DNA from: Patescibacteria group bacterium | Lineage (GTDB): Bacteria; Patescibacteriota; Patescibacteriia; Patescibacteriales; Patescibacteriaceae | Assembly: GCA_030583705.1 (NCBI GenBank) | Contig: CP129471.1 | Location: 548,506-612,505 of the forward strand | Direction of reading: 5' to 3' | DNA length: 64,000 nucleotides | Part shown: in pieces, positions 17,874-27,139 of the stretch | Layout of the letters: each line of letters opens with the position of its first letter | Numbering within the stretch: position 1 is the first letter of the stretch | Program-made: the position numbers and the translations under genes | Notes under the pieces: model-generated | The model's database searches: none | What the model was told of the DNA's origin: nothing | What the model saw: the letters and a program-made list of their open reading frames with translations, nothing else

Positions 17874-18854
17874 TTATCTTTTTCTCTTTATGCGTAATAG
17901 ACCATTTTGTGAACCAGCCTGAGCAATAACCGAAGAAGCGTTACGAGCGGCCAGCTTAAGAGCTTTGGAGATATCCCCATGGTAAAGCTCTAGACCCGAG
18001 ACAAAGCCCGAACCAAAAGAATCTCCAACACCGGTAGTATCGGTAATTTTCTTCGGCTTAATAGCCTCTTGCCGATAGACCCTACGCCCATCATAGGCAT
18101 AAGCTCCTTTGGCACCGTCGGTAATAATACAAATTTGCGGACCATAAGAAGAAAGTATCTTTAAAAGAGTCGGCAAGGAAGAAGAAGCGTTAACTTTCTC
18201 CTTTCTTTTTTTATCCGATAAAAGCAACTCAAGAGCCTCGTCTTTATTAAGGCTTAAAATTTCGATTTGTTGAAGATAGGGTTTTAAAACAGCGTAACCG
18301 GCTTGTAGTTGTTCACGTCCAGGATTCCAAAAGACTTTGTTGGAGGCGGAAAAAAGTAAAGGTAAAAGCTTTCGCCAACCACCGGATAAAGAAGTAAGAT
18401 AGGTACGCTTAGCTAAAGATAGTAATTTAGCTTCTCTTTTACCTATCTTTAAATCTCCGTTAACTCCTCGGTAGGTAAAAACTACGTGTTCCTTATCTGG
18501 AGCGATTAAGATAAAAGAAACTCCGGACAAACCCTGTTTAACAATCTCTACTCGACTTTCTATTTTGTAAAGCTTAAAATTATCTAAAATCTTTTTACCT
18601 CTCTCGTCTTTTCCTACAGTGGTAATAACCGCGGTTTTAAGACTTAGGCAGCTAGCACCAACCGAGACATTGGAGGCTCCCCCACCGCAACTAAAATTAA
18701 GCTCTTTAACCCCGATCTTGGCCCCATATTCAAAGCCGATCAGTTTCTGCCGTAATAGATCACCAGGATTATCTACTAATACGGCGTCATCTACGGTAAA
18801 AAAGATATCTTCGGTGGCTCCGCCCACCACCACTAGGTCATAACGTTTTGGCAT
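17874..18854 (-). CDS. PfkB-family carbohydrate kinase
   Basis: 326 residues. Signature 1 region (CGGGASNVSVGASCLSLKTAVITTVGKDERG, near 55-85, here as GGGASNVSVG then GKDERG) and signature 2 (DTTGVGDSFGSGFVSGL, near 270) with the catalytic Asp are intact. Family members phosphorylate sugars or nucleosides (ribokinase, adenosine kinase, fructokinase); substrate cannot be told here. It is 62 bp downstream-oriented of nothing obvious; the tRNA-Gln lies upstream on the other strand. Confidence 0.9.
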   Translation of the reverse strand: MPKRYDLVVVGGATEDIFFTVDDAVLVDNPGDLLRQKLIGFEYGAKIGVKELNFSCGGGASNVSVGASCLSLKTAVITTVGKDERGKKILDNFKLYKIESRVEIVKQGLSGVSFILIAPDKEHVVFTYRGVNGDLKIGKREAKLLSLAKRTYLTSLSGGWRKLLPLLFSASNKVFWNPGREQLQAGYAVLKPYLQQIEILSLNKDEALELLLSDKKRKEKVNASSSLPTLLKILSSYGPQICIITDGAKGAYAYDGRRVYRQEAIKPKKITDTTGVGDSFGSGFVSGLELYHGDISKALKLAARNASSVIAQAGSQNGLLRIKRKR

Positions 18855-19002
18855 AATGATATTATAAAAAATTAGTCGGCAAAAGCCTTTGCCTAATATC
18901 CATCATTATAGCAGACTTTGACAAAAAGATAAAAACAACTTATACTCTGGAGGAGAAAGTTGGTTTTAAAAAAACCATACTTTAATTTAAAAAAATCAAT
19001 TT

Positions 19003-19073
19003 TCGAGGGTCGTCTAATGGTAGGACTCCAGGTTTTGGTCCTGGCTATCGGGGTTCGAATCCCTGCCCTCGAG
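19003..19073 (+). tRNA. tRNA-Gln (UUG anticodon)
   Basis: A 7-bp acceptor stem (TCGAGGG / CCCTCGA), D-arm GTC-TAATGGTA-GGAC, anticodon stem CCAGG/CCTGG enclosing TTTTGGT with anticodon TTG, and T-arm CGGGG-TTCGAAT-CCCTG. The discriminator is G73 and CCA is not encoded (GCA follows). The A/U-rich first pair fits tRNA-Gln. Confidence 0.96.
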
Positions 19074-19108
19074 CAGATTATTATTAATGTATAAACAGTT
19101 ATTAGAGT

Positions 19109-19786
19109 TTACATTAAACCCATTAAATCCTTAGCCGCTAAAGCTGCCTCTTTACGAAAAAAAGCTTTAACTTTGAGCCAATCGGCTTTAAAATTAATTA
19201 CAGGATCAGGATCATGATCAGCGTCATTAAAATAAACCAAACTCTTTAAAATATGATGGTAGTTATGAGCCACCGAGGGGTATTGTTTAGGTAAACGCCT
19301 TATTGTATTACCTAATGGTTCTATATTTTGAGCACACCAATAAAGATCAAAAAAATCTCTTTTACGACCTCGTTGAGCCAGAGCTACAATTTTCATAACG
19401 GCAACGTCTTGTTTGTCTAAAACTTTAATAAAACCATGTTTCAAAAAAGACTGTTTGGCAATAAAAAGCGGGTATGAAATAAAACTTACTTTAGCTTTAA
19501 ATAAAGTACCATATACAGTTCCTTTATCTTCAACTTCGGTAGACCATTGAGAATTCTTGGAAAAATACTCAATAACTTCTTTTTCTTTAAAATCTTTATC
19601 AATAAAAAAATCCAAATCTACCGATTTTCTATGCCCCGCCTGAAGAGCCAAGGCCGTTCCTCCGGCTAGATACCAACCGGTTCTTTTTTTAAACCATAAA
19701 TCTTTTGACAAAAAATCAAGAGCTGTCTTAGTGCTCTTTGGCAAAGTATTATAATACCAATTTATTTTTTTAGCAGCAGAGTCCAT
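19109..19786 (-). CDS. Nucleotidyltransferase-like AbiEii-type protein
   Basis: 225 residues. LAGGTALALQAGHRKSVDLDFFID (shown here in part: LAGGTALALQ and SVDLDFF) is the GG-x-DxD nucleotidyltransferase core of the AbiEii/AbiGii toxin family; KQDVAVMKIVALAQRGRKRDFFDLYW, including the conserved Lys-x-RDFxD pattern, follows. AbiEii proteins are toxins in type IV-like toxin-antitoxin or abortive-infection systems. The gene overlaps its upstream partner by 25 bp, so the two are translationally linked. Function in defence is inferred from the family. Confidence 0.85.
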   Translation of the reverse strand: MDSAAKKINWYYNTLPKSTKTALDFLSKDLWFKKRTGWYLAGGTALALQAGHRKSVDLDFFIDKDFKEKEVIEYFSKNSQWSTEVEDKGTVYGTLFKAKVSFISYPLFIAKQSFLKHGFIKVLDKQDVAVMKIVALAQRGRKRDFFDLYWCAQNIEPLGNTIRRLPKQYPSVAHNYHHILKSLVYFNDADHDPDPVINFKADWLKVKAFFRKEAALAAKDLMGLM

Positions 19787-19986
19787 AAAGCTTTGGTTTT
19801 AGGTCTTATTGATCTCGATTTGCTAATCACCTTGCGCAATAAGGTTTTATCATAAAATTTAAAAGCCCATCTAACTTCTTCGTCTCGGCCAAAATCAGCT
19901 ATACGCTCAATAACATATTGGGCGTTTTTGCTGGGATTTATCTTTTTGGGATCAACATCCCAAAATAAAGATTGTCTTAGTTTCAT
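19762..19986 (-). CDS. Small partner protein of the AbiEii-type gene (DUF6922-like)
   Basis: 74 residues from ATG 19986 (MKLRQSLFWDVDPKKINPSKN). The FWDVDPxxI opening, YVIERIADFGRDEEVRW and a final basic helix are typical of small proteins encoded directly upstream of AbiEii-like nucleotidyltransferases, taken to be antitoxin or regulator. The predicted start of transcription is within a few bases of the ATG, so the mRNA is nearly leaderless. An in-frame start at 20004 lies in the -10 region and is rejected. Confidence 0.7.
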   Translation of the reverse strand: MKLRQSLFWDVDPKKINPSKNAQYVIERIADFGRDEEVRWAFKFYDKTLLRKVISKSRSIRPKTKALWTLLLKK

Positions 19987-19994
19987 ATATATAC

Positions 19995-20023
19995 AGTATA
20001 GCAAAAAATTGATAAAAAATCAA
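19995..20023 (-). promoter_or_regulatory. Promoter of the AbiEii-type pair with inverted repeat
   Basis: TTGATT (20023-20018), 17-bp spacer, TATACT (20000-19995). TTGAT-AAAAA-ATCAA (20009-20023) covers the -35 and could be the operator for autoregulation. Confidence 0.6.
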
Positions 20024-20224
20024 CACAATAAAAAACCATAAAATAATTTTAATAATCAAAAAAGCAGACCAATTAAAATCAATCTGCTCTTAAATTTCAT
20101 TATTTGCCGAATAATAAAAATTAATTATGTCACTTTTATAACTCTTTAAAGACTCCTTTCGTGAAATATAGACATTAGAAGAAACAAAGCGACAAGGTAT
20201 ATCTTAACTTACCTATTTAAACAA

Positions 20225-20263
20225 AAAACACCCCGCCGAGCCAAAGCTCTGACGAGGTGTTTT
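20225..20263 (-). terminator. Terminator of the cold-shock gene
   Basis: Outer arms AAAACACC / GGTGTTTT with an inner GC-rich stem (GAGC/GCTC), 12 bp past the csp stop. Confidence 0.75.
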
Positions 20264-20275
20264 AAGACGCTAATA

Positions 20276-20473
20276 TTAAGCGAGTTTGACATTAACCGCG
20301 TTTGGTCCCTTTTCGGACTGCTCAACTTCGTAGCTGACAGCATCGCCTTCCTGAAGGTCATTGAATTGGACACCTACCAAGCTATTGCTATGGAAGAATA
20401 AGTCCTTTTCCTGGCCCTCAGAAGAGATGAAACCAAAACCCTTATCGGTCAATTTTTTAATTGTACCTTGCAT
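20276..20473 (-). CDS. cspA: Cold-shock domain protein
   Basis: 65 residues, the normal single-domain length. RNP1 (KGFGFISSEG) and RNP2-like (LFFHSNSL) motifs bind single-stranded RNA; the start MQGTIKKLTDKGFGFI is characteristic. It probably acts as an RNA chaperone. The 5'UTR is about 88 nt, typical of csp genes whose leader RNA controls translation. Confidence 0.95.
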   Translation of the reverse strand: MQGTIKKLTDKGFGFISSEGQEKDLFFHSNSLVGVQFNDLQEGDAVSYEVEQSEKGPNAVNVKLA

Positions 20474-20567
20474 GGATTTATCAAGAAAAATGAATAAAAT
20501 TGTAAGGTGTGATAGATATTTAATTGAATCGACTAACTCACAAACGTCATATACGCATTACTATTAT

Positions 20568-20596
20568 AGTATAGCACTAATATTTTTTTGTGTCAA
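20568..20596 (-). promoter_or_regulatory. Cold-shock gene promoter
   Basis: TTGACA (20596-20591), 17-bp spacer, TATACT (20573-20568), giving an 88-nt leader ahead of the ATG at 20473. Confidence 0.75.
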
Positions 20597-20655
20597 TAGG
20601 GTTAGCTAAATTCAAGCTTGTGCCTAATACGTTACTGTGCTAACCTAACACCACT

Positions 20656-22200
20656 ATGCATAAAGGTATCTTTTTCAATCTAATAGTAATTATAGGTCTA
20701 ATTCTACTGACCTCTAATAACGGTGCCGTTTCCTCGGCCCAGGCTCAAACCTCAAACACATCAGTTCGTTCTATTGTGTTTCCGGTTTTAGGTTCTTCTT
20801 CATATGGAAATGACTTCGGCGATGGGCGTTCCAGTGGACGCACACACGAAGGTAATGATATTTTTGCTCCAAAAATGCGCCCGTTATTGGCGGCTGTAGA
20901 CGGCACTGTCCAATGGGTGCAATATCCACAACCTGAATGGGGCTATGCCATTTCTTTGCGTGACGCTGATGGTTGGCAATATTGGTATCTTCACGTTAAC
21001 AACGACACACCCGGTACCGACGACGGACTTGGTGGCGGGCTTTACGCCTATGCGCCTGATGTCATTAACGGGGCTACTGTCAAAGCCGGACAAGTTATCG
21101 GTTGGGTGGGAGATAGCGGTAACGCCGAAAGTACATCGCCCCACCTTCATTTTGAAATTCACGCTCCAGATCGTTCGGTGATTAACCCTTATGAAAGTCT
21201 AAGAGCAGCTACTAGAGTAACCACACCTGTCCCTGCCCCTATACAATCATATGAAATCGTACCGTATGGAGAATTTAAGGGTGGCGCTTCAATCGCTTCC
21301 GGTAATTTCGGTAATGGAGGCACTCTAGTAACAGGCGCTGGACCTGGTGGTGGTCCGCACGTAAAAGTTTTTAATAATGATAAATTAGTGATCGCCGACT
21401 TTTTTCCTTATCCTACGGCTTTTAGAGGTGGGGTAAATGTCGCTGCTGGTGATATTGACGGAGATGGTATTGATGAAATAATTACCGGTGCCGGACCGGG
21501 CGGTGGTCCACATGTTAGAATCTTAGGTACCAACGGCGAACCACGCGGTAGCTTTATGGCTTATCCCAATGCTTTTCGTGGCGGAGTACGAGTAGCGGTC
21601 GCTGATATTGATGGCGATGGTAAGGCGGAAATTATTACTGGTGCAGGACCTGGCGGTGGTCCGCATGTGCGAGTTTTTAAAGCAGACGGCACTCCCCTAA
21701 CCGGCTTTATGGCATATGACAAAAGTTTTCGTGGCGGTATTGATGTAGCAGTAGTTCCCGCTAGCTCACAATCTCCAGCTAGAATAATTACCTCACCATT
21801 AATTGGTGGAGGACCACACATAAGGACTTTTGATATTAACGGTAATCCGGACACTTCATTCTTTGCATATGATCAAGGCTTTCGCGGTGGTGTTAAAATT
21901 TCTGTAATTAATACAAGTTCAACTTTTCAATCAGCAGGATCATATCAGATTGTAACTGTGCCAGCCTCCAAAGGCGACCCTCATATCCGTGTCTTTACTC
22001 CCCAGGGCATGGAAGTTCGTGAGGCCACGGCTTTTGAATCATGGTGGAGAGGTGGCTATGAAGTAGACGCAGATAAGAATGGCACCATCCGACTTACCTC
22101 CAGCGGTCGTCGAGCTTCAGTACGAACGGTGGTTAATCAGAGTTTTAATTTTAATCAAGGAACCCAGGGAACCGAAGGTGGTTGGAGGTACCGAAGATAG
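20656..22200 (+). CDS. Secreted M23-family peptidase with FG-GAP-like repeats
   Basis: 514 residues with a signal peptide (about 1-30, ending SSAQAQ). The LytM/M23 zinc peptidase domain (about 35-175) has its first metal ligands in THEGNDIFAP, and its second His motif in HLHFEIH; the Asp of the first motif is present (HEGND). Residues about 195-450 carry five repeats built on 'GAGPGGGPHVRVF...FMAY...FRGGVxVAxxDIDGDG', with Ca-binding DxDGDG loops as in FG-GAP/VCBS propellers. It likely cleaves peptidoglycan cross-links or a peptide outside the cell, with the propeller as substrate or cell-binding part. Confidence 0.85.
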   Translation: MHKGIFFNLIVIIGLILLTSNNGAVSSAQAQTSNTSVRSIVFPVLGSSSYGNDFGDGRSSGRTHEGNDIFAPKMRPLLAAVDGTVQWVQYPQPEWGYAISLRDADGWQYWYLHVNNDTPGTDDGLGGGLYAYAPDVINGATVKAGQVIGWVGDSGNAESTSPHLHFEIHAPDRSVINPYESLRAATRVTTPVPAPIQSYEIVPYGEFKGGASIASGNFGNGGTLVTGAGPGGGPHVKVFNNDKLVIADFFPYPTAFRGGVNVAAGDIDGDGIDEIITGAGPGGGPHVRILGTNGEPRGSFMAYPNAFRGGVRVAVADIDGDGKAEIITGAGPGGGPHVRVFKADGTPLTGFMAYDKSFRGGIDVAVVPASSQSPARIITSPLIGGGPHIRTFDINGNPDTSFFAYDQGFRGGVKISVINTSSTFQSAGSYQIVTVPASKGDPHIRVFTPQGMEVREATAFESWWRGGYEVDADKNGTIRLTSSGRRASVRTVVNQSFNFNQGTQGTEGGWRYRR

Positions 22201-22213
22201 TAAACTCATTACC

Positions 22214-22903
22214 CTACTCTTCAGCTCTGGATTGCACTGATTTATTTACCGAATGAAAACCTAAGAGAACAAAAACTAAAAAGCTACCTATAACTATACC
22301 GCTAACATTAAGACCGAGCATACTTGCATAATAAACAAAAGCCGGCCAATCTCCTTGAGCTAACCAAATACCCATTAAACTTAAGGGTGGAACCAAGGTA
22401 ACGGCCACCGAAACACCAGGTAAAGCCTCAGAAACCTCTCGACGACACCAAGCAAAAGCTCCGGCTGCTCCGGAAGCTATAGCCACCATGGCATATAACA
22501 ACATAACTTTTTCGCTTCTATCAAAAACAGAGGTTATATTTTCGTTGGAAAAAATCATTGACATAAGACCGCTAACAAGAATAACCATAAGAAATGAAGA
22601 GATTATTAAAAGCAGTACCCGCCAAAGAGGCCTAATATGTCCGGTAGCTAACACTAGACCAATTATTAATAAAGGCGTTAAAAGAGGTGCCACTAACATG
22701 CCACCAATAGTAATCGCTGAATTATTCAATAAAACACCGGCCGAAACAATAACTGCTGATAGGCCCAATAAAACAAAATAAACCGAAACAGACCTAAGAT
22801 GAGAAAAAAGCTCATCAACCGTCCTGTAACGATCTCTCCGACTAATAGTTAAAATATCCGGAGACCTTTTATGAAAAAAAGAAAAAAAATTACCTAAAAA
22901 CAT
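22214..22903 (-). CDS. DUF389-family membrane protein
   Basis: 229 residues with six or so membrane segments and family landmarks DELFSHLRSVSVYFVLLGLSAVI, NNSAITIGGMLVAPLLTPLL (cut here to SAITIGGMLVAPLLTP) and GVSVAVTLVPPLSLMGIWLA. DUF389 proteins are predicted inner-membrane proteins without an assigned substrate. Stand-alone gene; no partner visible. Confidence 0.85.
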   Translation of the reverse strand: MFLGNFFSFFHKRSPDILTISRRDRYRTVDELFSHLRSVSVYFVLLGLSAVIVSAGVLLNNSAITIGGMLVAPLLTPLLIIGLVLATGHIRPLWRVLLLIISSFLMVILVSGLMSMIFSNENITSVFDRSEKVMLLYAMVAIASGAAGAFAWCRREVSEALPGVSVAVTLVPPLSLMGIWLAQGDWPAFVYYASMLGLNVSGIVIGSFLVFVLLGFHSVNKSVQSRAEE

Positions 22904-23028
22904 AAAAAACTTATTATTAAACTTATTAAAAAAGATAATTTTATTAAAAAATTATAGCTTTATTAAAACACCATGTACTTATACTTTAATTATAGCAAAT
23001 AAAAAAAATTAAATAAACAATCTTAAAA

Positions 23029-23070
23029 TTAGTTAACTATTTGGTTAACTAAGAAAAAGTATGTTATAAT
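23029..23070 (+). promoter_or_regulatory. Promoter and operator of the P-type ATPase gene
   Basis: Extended -10 TGTTATAAT (23062-23070) with -35 TTGGTT (23041-23046). A perfect 9-bp inverted repeat (TTAGTTAAC ... GTTAACTAA, 6-nt spacer, 23029-23052) covers the -35, so a dimeric repressor bound there would block transcription. The regulator is not identified. Confidence 0.65.
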
Positions 23071-23107
23071 AAAAATATATAAAATATTTATTTTTAAATA
23101 ATAAACA

Positions 23108-25756
23108 ATGCAGTACCCTCAAGGTTTAACCGTACGTGAAGCCACTCGCTTGTTGGAAAAATTCGGACCAAACGAAATAAAAGACGTAGCCCCGATTTCT
23201 CCCCTGCGTATTCTTTTTAGGCAAATCAGCAAGAACTTTATCGTCTATCTCTTAGCTGGCGCTGCTATTGCCTCTTTTGCTGTTGGTAAAACAACCACCG
23301 GCTACATGATTAGCCTTATTATATTAATAATCGTCATTACCGGTTTTCTTCAAGAATTTAAAGCCGAAAAAGCCGTTAAAGCTCTTAAAAAACTAATTAT
23401 GGCTATGACTATTGTAGTTAGAGATGGCCATGAACAAGAAATACCTTCTGGAGAAATCGTACCAGGAGATATTATTGTTTTACGAACCGGAGAAAAAATA
23501 CCAGCCGACGCTTTGCTCTTAGAGCAAACCGAACTAAGAGTTAATGAAGCTGTTTTAACTGGTGAATCAATTGATGTTAAAAAAGAAATAGCCGAAAAAG
23601 ACAATAAAGGCATTGAAAATAAGCATAAGATCTTCATGGGCACTTATATCTCCAATGGTAAGTGTATCGCCAAAGTACTAGAAACCGGCATGCGTACCGA
23701 ATTCGGTAAAATTGCCGGTCTAATATCTGAAACAGAAAAAGAATTACCTCTCCAAAAAAAGGTTAATAACATTGCCCGGTATATGGTTTTTGTCGCCCTT
23801 GGCGCTTCTTTAACCGTTGGCTTGATTATGGTCAGTCGTTCTTTGCCCTTAGGCTCAGAAGCTGTTACTGATATAGTTATTGTTATGATCGCTTTAGCTG
23901 TTTCGGCCTTTCCAGAAGCTTTTCCAGTAGTCTTAATGTCTACTCTAGCCCGTGGTGCATATAACATGGCCAAAGAAAACGCCATTGTTAACCGTATGTC
24001 CATTATTGAAACTCTGGGTGAGACTACGGTTATTTGTTCAGATAAAACTGGCACTATTACCACCGGAGAAATGACTGTCCAAAAGATTATTTTAAGTCAA
24101 GCACAAATTGAAGTAAGTGGGGTAGGGTTTCAAAGTGAGGGAGGTTTTATTTTTAAAAAAAACCAACAAAAGATTCTAGCTGAAAAAGATTTACAGTTGG
24201 CTCTTAGGGCTGCGGTAATTTGTAATGATGCTTCATTAAAAAGAGTTGGTGAAAACCAAGAGTACAGGATTATTGGTACGCCTACCGAAGGCTCTTTATT
24301 GATTGCCGGCGCTAAAGCTGAGATTTTCCAAAATGATTTACCAGATAAACGTCTATCTGAAATACCTTTTAACTCGGAAAGAAAAATGATGTCCGTCACA
24401 GTAGAAGAAGAAGGAAAGACTATAATTTACGCCAAAGGAGCCCCGGAAGCGCTTTATGAACAATGCGATAGATATCTAGACAACGGAGAAGTTAAGCCCT
24501 TTAATCGCCAAGCGCAAAACACTTTTAAACGCCTAGCGGCGCGACTAACCGCTAAACGCTACCGAGTAATAGCCGTGGCTTATTCCCCTACTTTAATGAA
24601 AATAAAAAATAAAAAAACTAAACAGGAATGTTTAGTTGAGGATAATAAACTTATTTTAGTCGGACTTTTTGCCTTAGAGGATCCACCTAGAGAAAATGTA
24701 GCCAAAGCCCTTGAACAATGTCGTCAAGCCGGTATTAAAGTGAAGATGATTACTGGTGATAATCCGGAGACCGCCAAAGCCATTGGCCAAGAAATAGGTT
24801 TGATCGGAGAGATCATGACTGGTGCTGAAATTGATAAACTAACCGACGCTGCCCTAATTAAAGCGGTAAAAAAGATCGCTATCTTTGCCCGTGTTAGACC
24901 TGAACATAAACTAAGGATAGTTAAAGCTCTTAAAAAGAATAAAGAAATAGTTACCATGACCGGCGATGGTGTTAATGATGCACCGGCTCTAAAAGAGGCA
25001 CATATTGGGGTAGCGATGGGTAAAAACGGTACTGACGTTTCGCGTGCCGTGGCTGATTTGGTATTAAAAGACGATAACTTTGAAACCATTGTCTCGGCCA
25101 TTAAAACCGGCAGGACTATCTACAGTAATATCCAGAAGTTTATCACCTTACAAATTTCTCTTAATTACGGAGAGATTATGATAATCATTCTAGCTATCGC
25201 CCTAGGGCTACCACTGCCTTTAATAGCTCTACAAATCCTTTTCATGAATATGATAACCGACAATCTCTCGGCTATCTCCTTAGGCTTTAATCCAGCCTCA
25301 AAAGACGCTATGGACAAACCCCCTAGACGCAATGCCAGTCTTTTAAACAAGAGCTTAATTAAACTGATCTTTATCGCCGGTACAACTATTGGGGGTATAG
25401 CTTTAGCTGTTTTCTATATTACCCTAAACATAACAGATGACTTAAATACGGCCAGAACCACCACTATGGTAGCTTTAATCTTTTTGGAAATTGCCAATGC
25501 CTTTAACTTCCGTTCCTTTAGGCAACCAGTACACCGAGCCAGTCTTTTCCGTAATCCATATTTAGTCTATGCTTCCCTCTTCTCAATTACCACTACCTTA
25601 ATATTGGTTAATACACCTTTTGGTAAAGTCTTTGAACTAATACCACTTACCTGGCCGATCTGGTTAACCTTAGCCGGTATAGCCCTAATAATTATTATAC
25701 TTTTTGATACCATGAAACTAACTAGTCACAAAAAGGAAGGGTTGGCTTTAAATTAA
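23108..25756 (+). CDS. P-type cation-transporting ATPase (P2-type, Ca/Na/K-like)
   Basis: 882 residues. The N-terminal cation-ATPase region (LTVREATRLLEKFGPNEI), actuator TGES (VLTGESIDVKK), phosphorylation site CSDKTGTITTGEM with Asp near 311, nucleotide-binding region (FNSERKMMSV) and hinge [20 protein letters not shown] are all intact. The TM4 motif reads FPEAFPVVL rather than PEGLP, so the ion is unclear; Ca2+ or another cation export is likely. The C-terminal block of about six membrane segments is complete. An inverted repeat covers its promoter. Confidence 0.93.
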   Translation: MQYPQGLTVREATRLLEKFGPNEIKDVAPISPLRILFRQISKNFIVYLLAGAAIASFAVGKTTTGYMISLIILIIVITGFLQEFKAEKAVKALKKLIMAMTIVVRDGHEQEIPSGEIVPGDIIVLRTGEKIPADALLLEQTELRVNEAVLTGESIDVKKEIAEKDNKGIENKHKIFMGTYISNGKCIAKVLETGMRTEFGKIAGLISETEKELPLQKKVNNIARYMVFVALGASLTVGLIMVSRSLPLGSEAVTDIVIVMIALAVSAFPEAFPVVLMSTLARGAYNMAKENAIVNRMSIIETLGETTVICSDKTGTITTGEMTVQKIILSQAQIEVSGVGFQSEGGFIFKKNQQKILAEKDLQLALRAAVICNDASLKRVGENQEYRIIGTPTEGSLLIAGAKAEIFQNDLPDKRLSEIPFNSERKMMSVTVEEEGKTIIYAKGAPEALYEQCDRYLDNGEVKPFNRQAQNTFKRLAARLTAKRYRVIAVAYSPTLMKIKNKKTKQECLVEDNKLILVGLFALEDPPRENVAKALEQCRQAGIKVKMITGDNPETAKAIGQEIGLIGEIMTGAEIDKLTDAALIKAVKKIAIFARVRPEHKLRIVKALKKNKEIVTMTGDGVNDAPALKEAHIGVAMGKNGTDVSRAVADLVLKDDNFETIVSAIKTGRTIYSNIQKFITLQISLNYGEIMIIILAIALGLPLPLIALQILFMNMITDNLSAISLGFNPASKDAMDKPPRRNASLLNKSLIKLIFIAGTTIGGIALAVFYITLNITDDLNTARTTTMVALIFLEIANAFNFRSFRQPVHRASLFRNPYLVYASLFSITTTLILVNTPFGKVFELIPLTWPIWLTLAGIALIIIILFDTMKLTSHKKEGLALN

Positions 25757-25770
25757 AATACAAATAAAAA

Positions 25771-25818
25771 ACGCAGATTCTTTATGATTTTTAAAAATCA
25801 TCATAAAGAATTCTGCGT
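25771..25818. terminator. Bidirectional terminator between convergent genes
   Basis: A long imperfect stem (ACGCAGATTCTTTATGAT / ATCATAAAGAATTCTGCGT with a small bulge), with A-rich 5' flank and a T-rich loop, between the ATPase and the 397-residue gene. Confidence 0.65.
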
Positions 25819-25828
25819 AAAGATAGAA

Positions 25829-27022
25829 CTACATTTTTACCGCAAGCGCAACGTTAATTTTGACATTAGCGGCATTACAAACGGCATATAAACTTTTTAA
25901 TTTTTTTTCTCCATCAGAGATAGTCTCATTTAAAAATAGAGAATAAACTCTGTTAGAAATTTCGGAAGGATCGATACCGGTTTTATTACAAATATCCAGT
26001 ATTGTTGAAAACTTTTTGAATAAATCATCGTTTCCCCTGCTGATACTAAAAGCTAGATTATTAATTAATATATCTTTTAAAGAAACAGGATTCAACATCG
26101 TCTTTTCTTTATTTGCGGGATGATAAGCCGACATATTGGAAGATTGGAAACCAATCTCTTTTAAATCATCCTCAAGACATTTAAAGTGGGTATAACTACA
26201 ACTATCTACTTGCAACTCAAAGCCGTTGCAGAAAACCTTTTCTTTACATATAGTACATGAGTTCTTTGCCATTTCCGCTTCAACGGACTTTTTATAATCT
26301 CTTAGCTTATAAAACTTTTGGTGATCAATGTAAGGTTTTGAAGTGACTACTGCGACCTGAGAATTCTTGAGCTTGAAATTAAATCTCTCGGCTGCTGCTA
26401 AAAGCTGCCGAACATGACATATCTCAATATTTGTCATATTGACCGATTTTTTTATAATTTCCATATTAGCACCAATGGGTTTAATATTAGAAAAATTATC
26501 AGCCAAAGCTAAGTAATCCATGATAACTTTAGAAACTTCCTTTTCTTTCGAAAAAAGAAACATGCCAAAGTTCTTTGACATTGCCATGTAGAGACCAAAC
26601 TTATTCTTTAAGAAATTAAGAAAATAATTCCTTGTATCCTGGTCCTCCACATACAACATATTAAATCCAAAACTATGTCTTTCAAAAATTCTGTTCTTTA
26701 AGAACCCATAGAACGGTAAATAAGAAGCGCCCTCTTTAGCAAAAAGACCTAAGGGCTTCCCTTCACAATTATTTTTCAATATGGCTGTAGCAATACTTAC
26801 TAGGAACAATTTTTCAAAGACTTTTTTATCTTCTTTAAAAAATTCCTTAACAACCTCTTGAAAGAAGAGTCTTTGTCCCGGTACACAATCATTTAAACAA
26901 TTAACTAATTTAAAACGGTCCATGTAATAAAAATTGGCAAGACCGTTTAAACTTACTCCATTTAAATTATTTACTCCCTTTAAATTACTTACTTCCCTTG
27001 AAACATTTGAATGGTGTTTCAT
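25829..27022 (-). CDS. Unknown protein with a Cys/His zinc-finger-like segment
   Basis: I do not recognise this 397-residue, mostly helical protein. Near residues 265-300 a cluster C-x2-C ... C ... C-x4-H-x2-C (CTICKEKVFCNGF, then CSYTHFKCLED) looks like a treble-clef or RING-type zinc site. Repeats of short Asn/Leu/Lys helices lie at the ends. The N-terminus (SNLKGVNNLNGVSLNGLANF) is a short repeat. No signal peptide or membrane segment, so cytoplasmic. It shares the strand with the next small gene and the CooC-like ATPase. Confidence 0.5.
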   Translation of the reverse strand: MKHHSNVSREVSNLKGVNNLNGVSLNGLANFYYMDRFKLVNCLNDCVPGQRLFFQEVVKEFFKEDKKVFEKLFLVSIATAILKNNCEGKPLGLFAKEGASYLPFYGFLKNRIFERHSFGFNMLYVEDQDTRNYFLNFLKNKFGLYMAMSKNFGMFLFSKEKEVSKVIMDYLALADNFSNIKPIGANMEIIKKSVNMTNIEICHVRQLLAAAERFNFKLKNSQVAVVTSKPYIDHQKFYKLRDYKKSVEAEMAKNSCTICKEKVFCNGFELQVDSCSYTHFKCLEDDLKEIGFQSSNMSAYHPANKEKTMLNPVSLKDILINNLAFSISRGNDDLFKKFSTILDICNKTGIDPSEISNRVYSLFLNETISDGEKKLKSLYAVCNAANVKINVALAVKM

Positions 27023-27095
27023 TTTTTCTCCTTGTTTATTTAATTTTTTAAGACCATAAAGATCATTTAATCACTTTTAAAAAATTTTGTCAAGT

Positions 27096-27123
27096 AAAAA
27101 AGACCCTTATTTTAAGGGTCTTT
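27096..27123 (-). terminator. Intrinsic terminator hairpin
   Basis: AAAGACCCTT / AAGGGTCTTT with a 4-nt loop, just past the stop of the 127-residue gene. Confidence 0.75.
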
Positions 27124-27139
27124 ATGTATACACTTTCAA

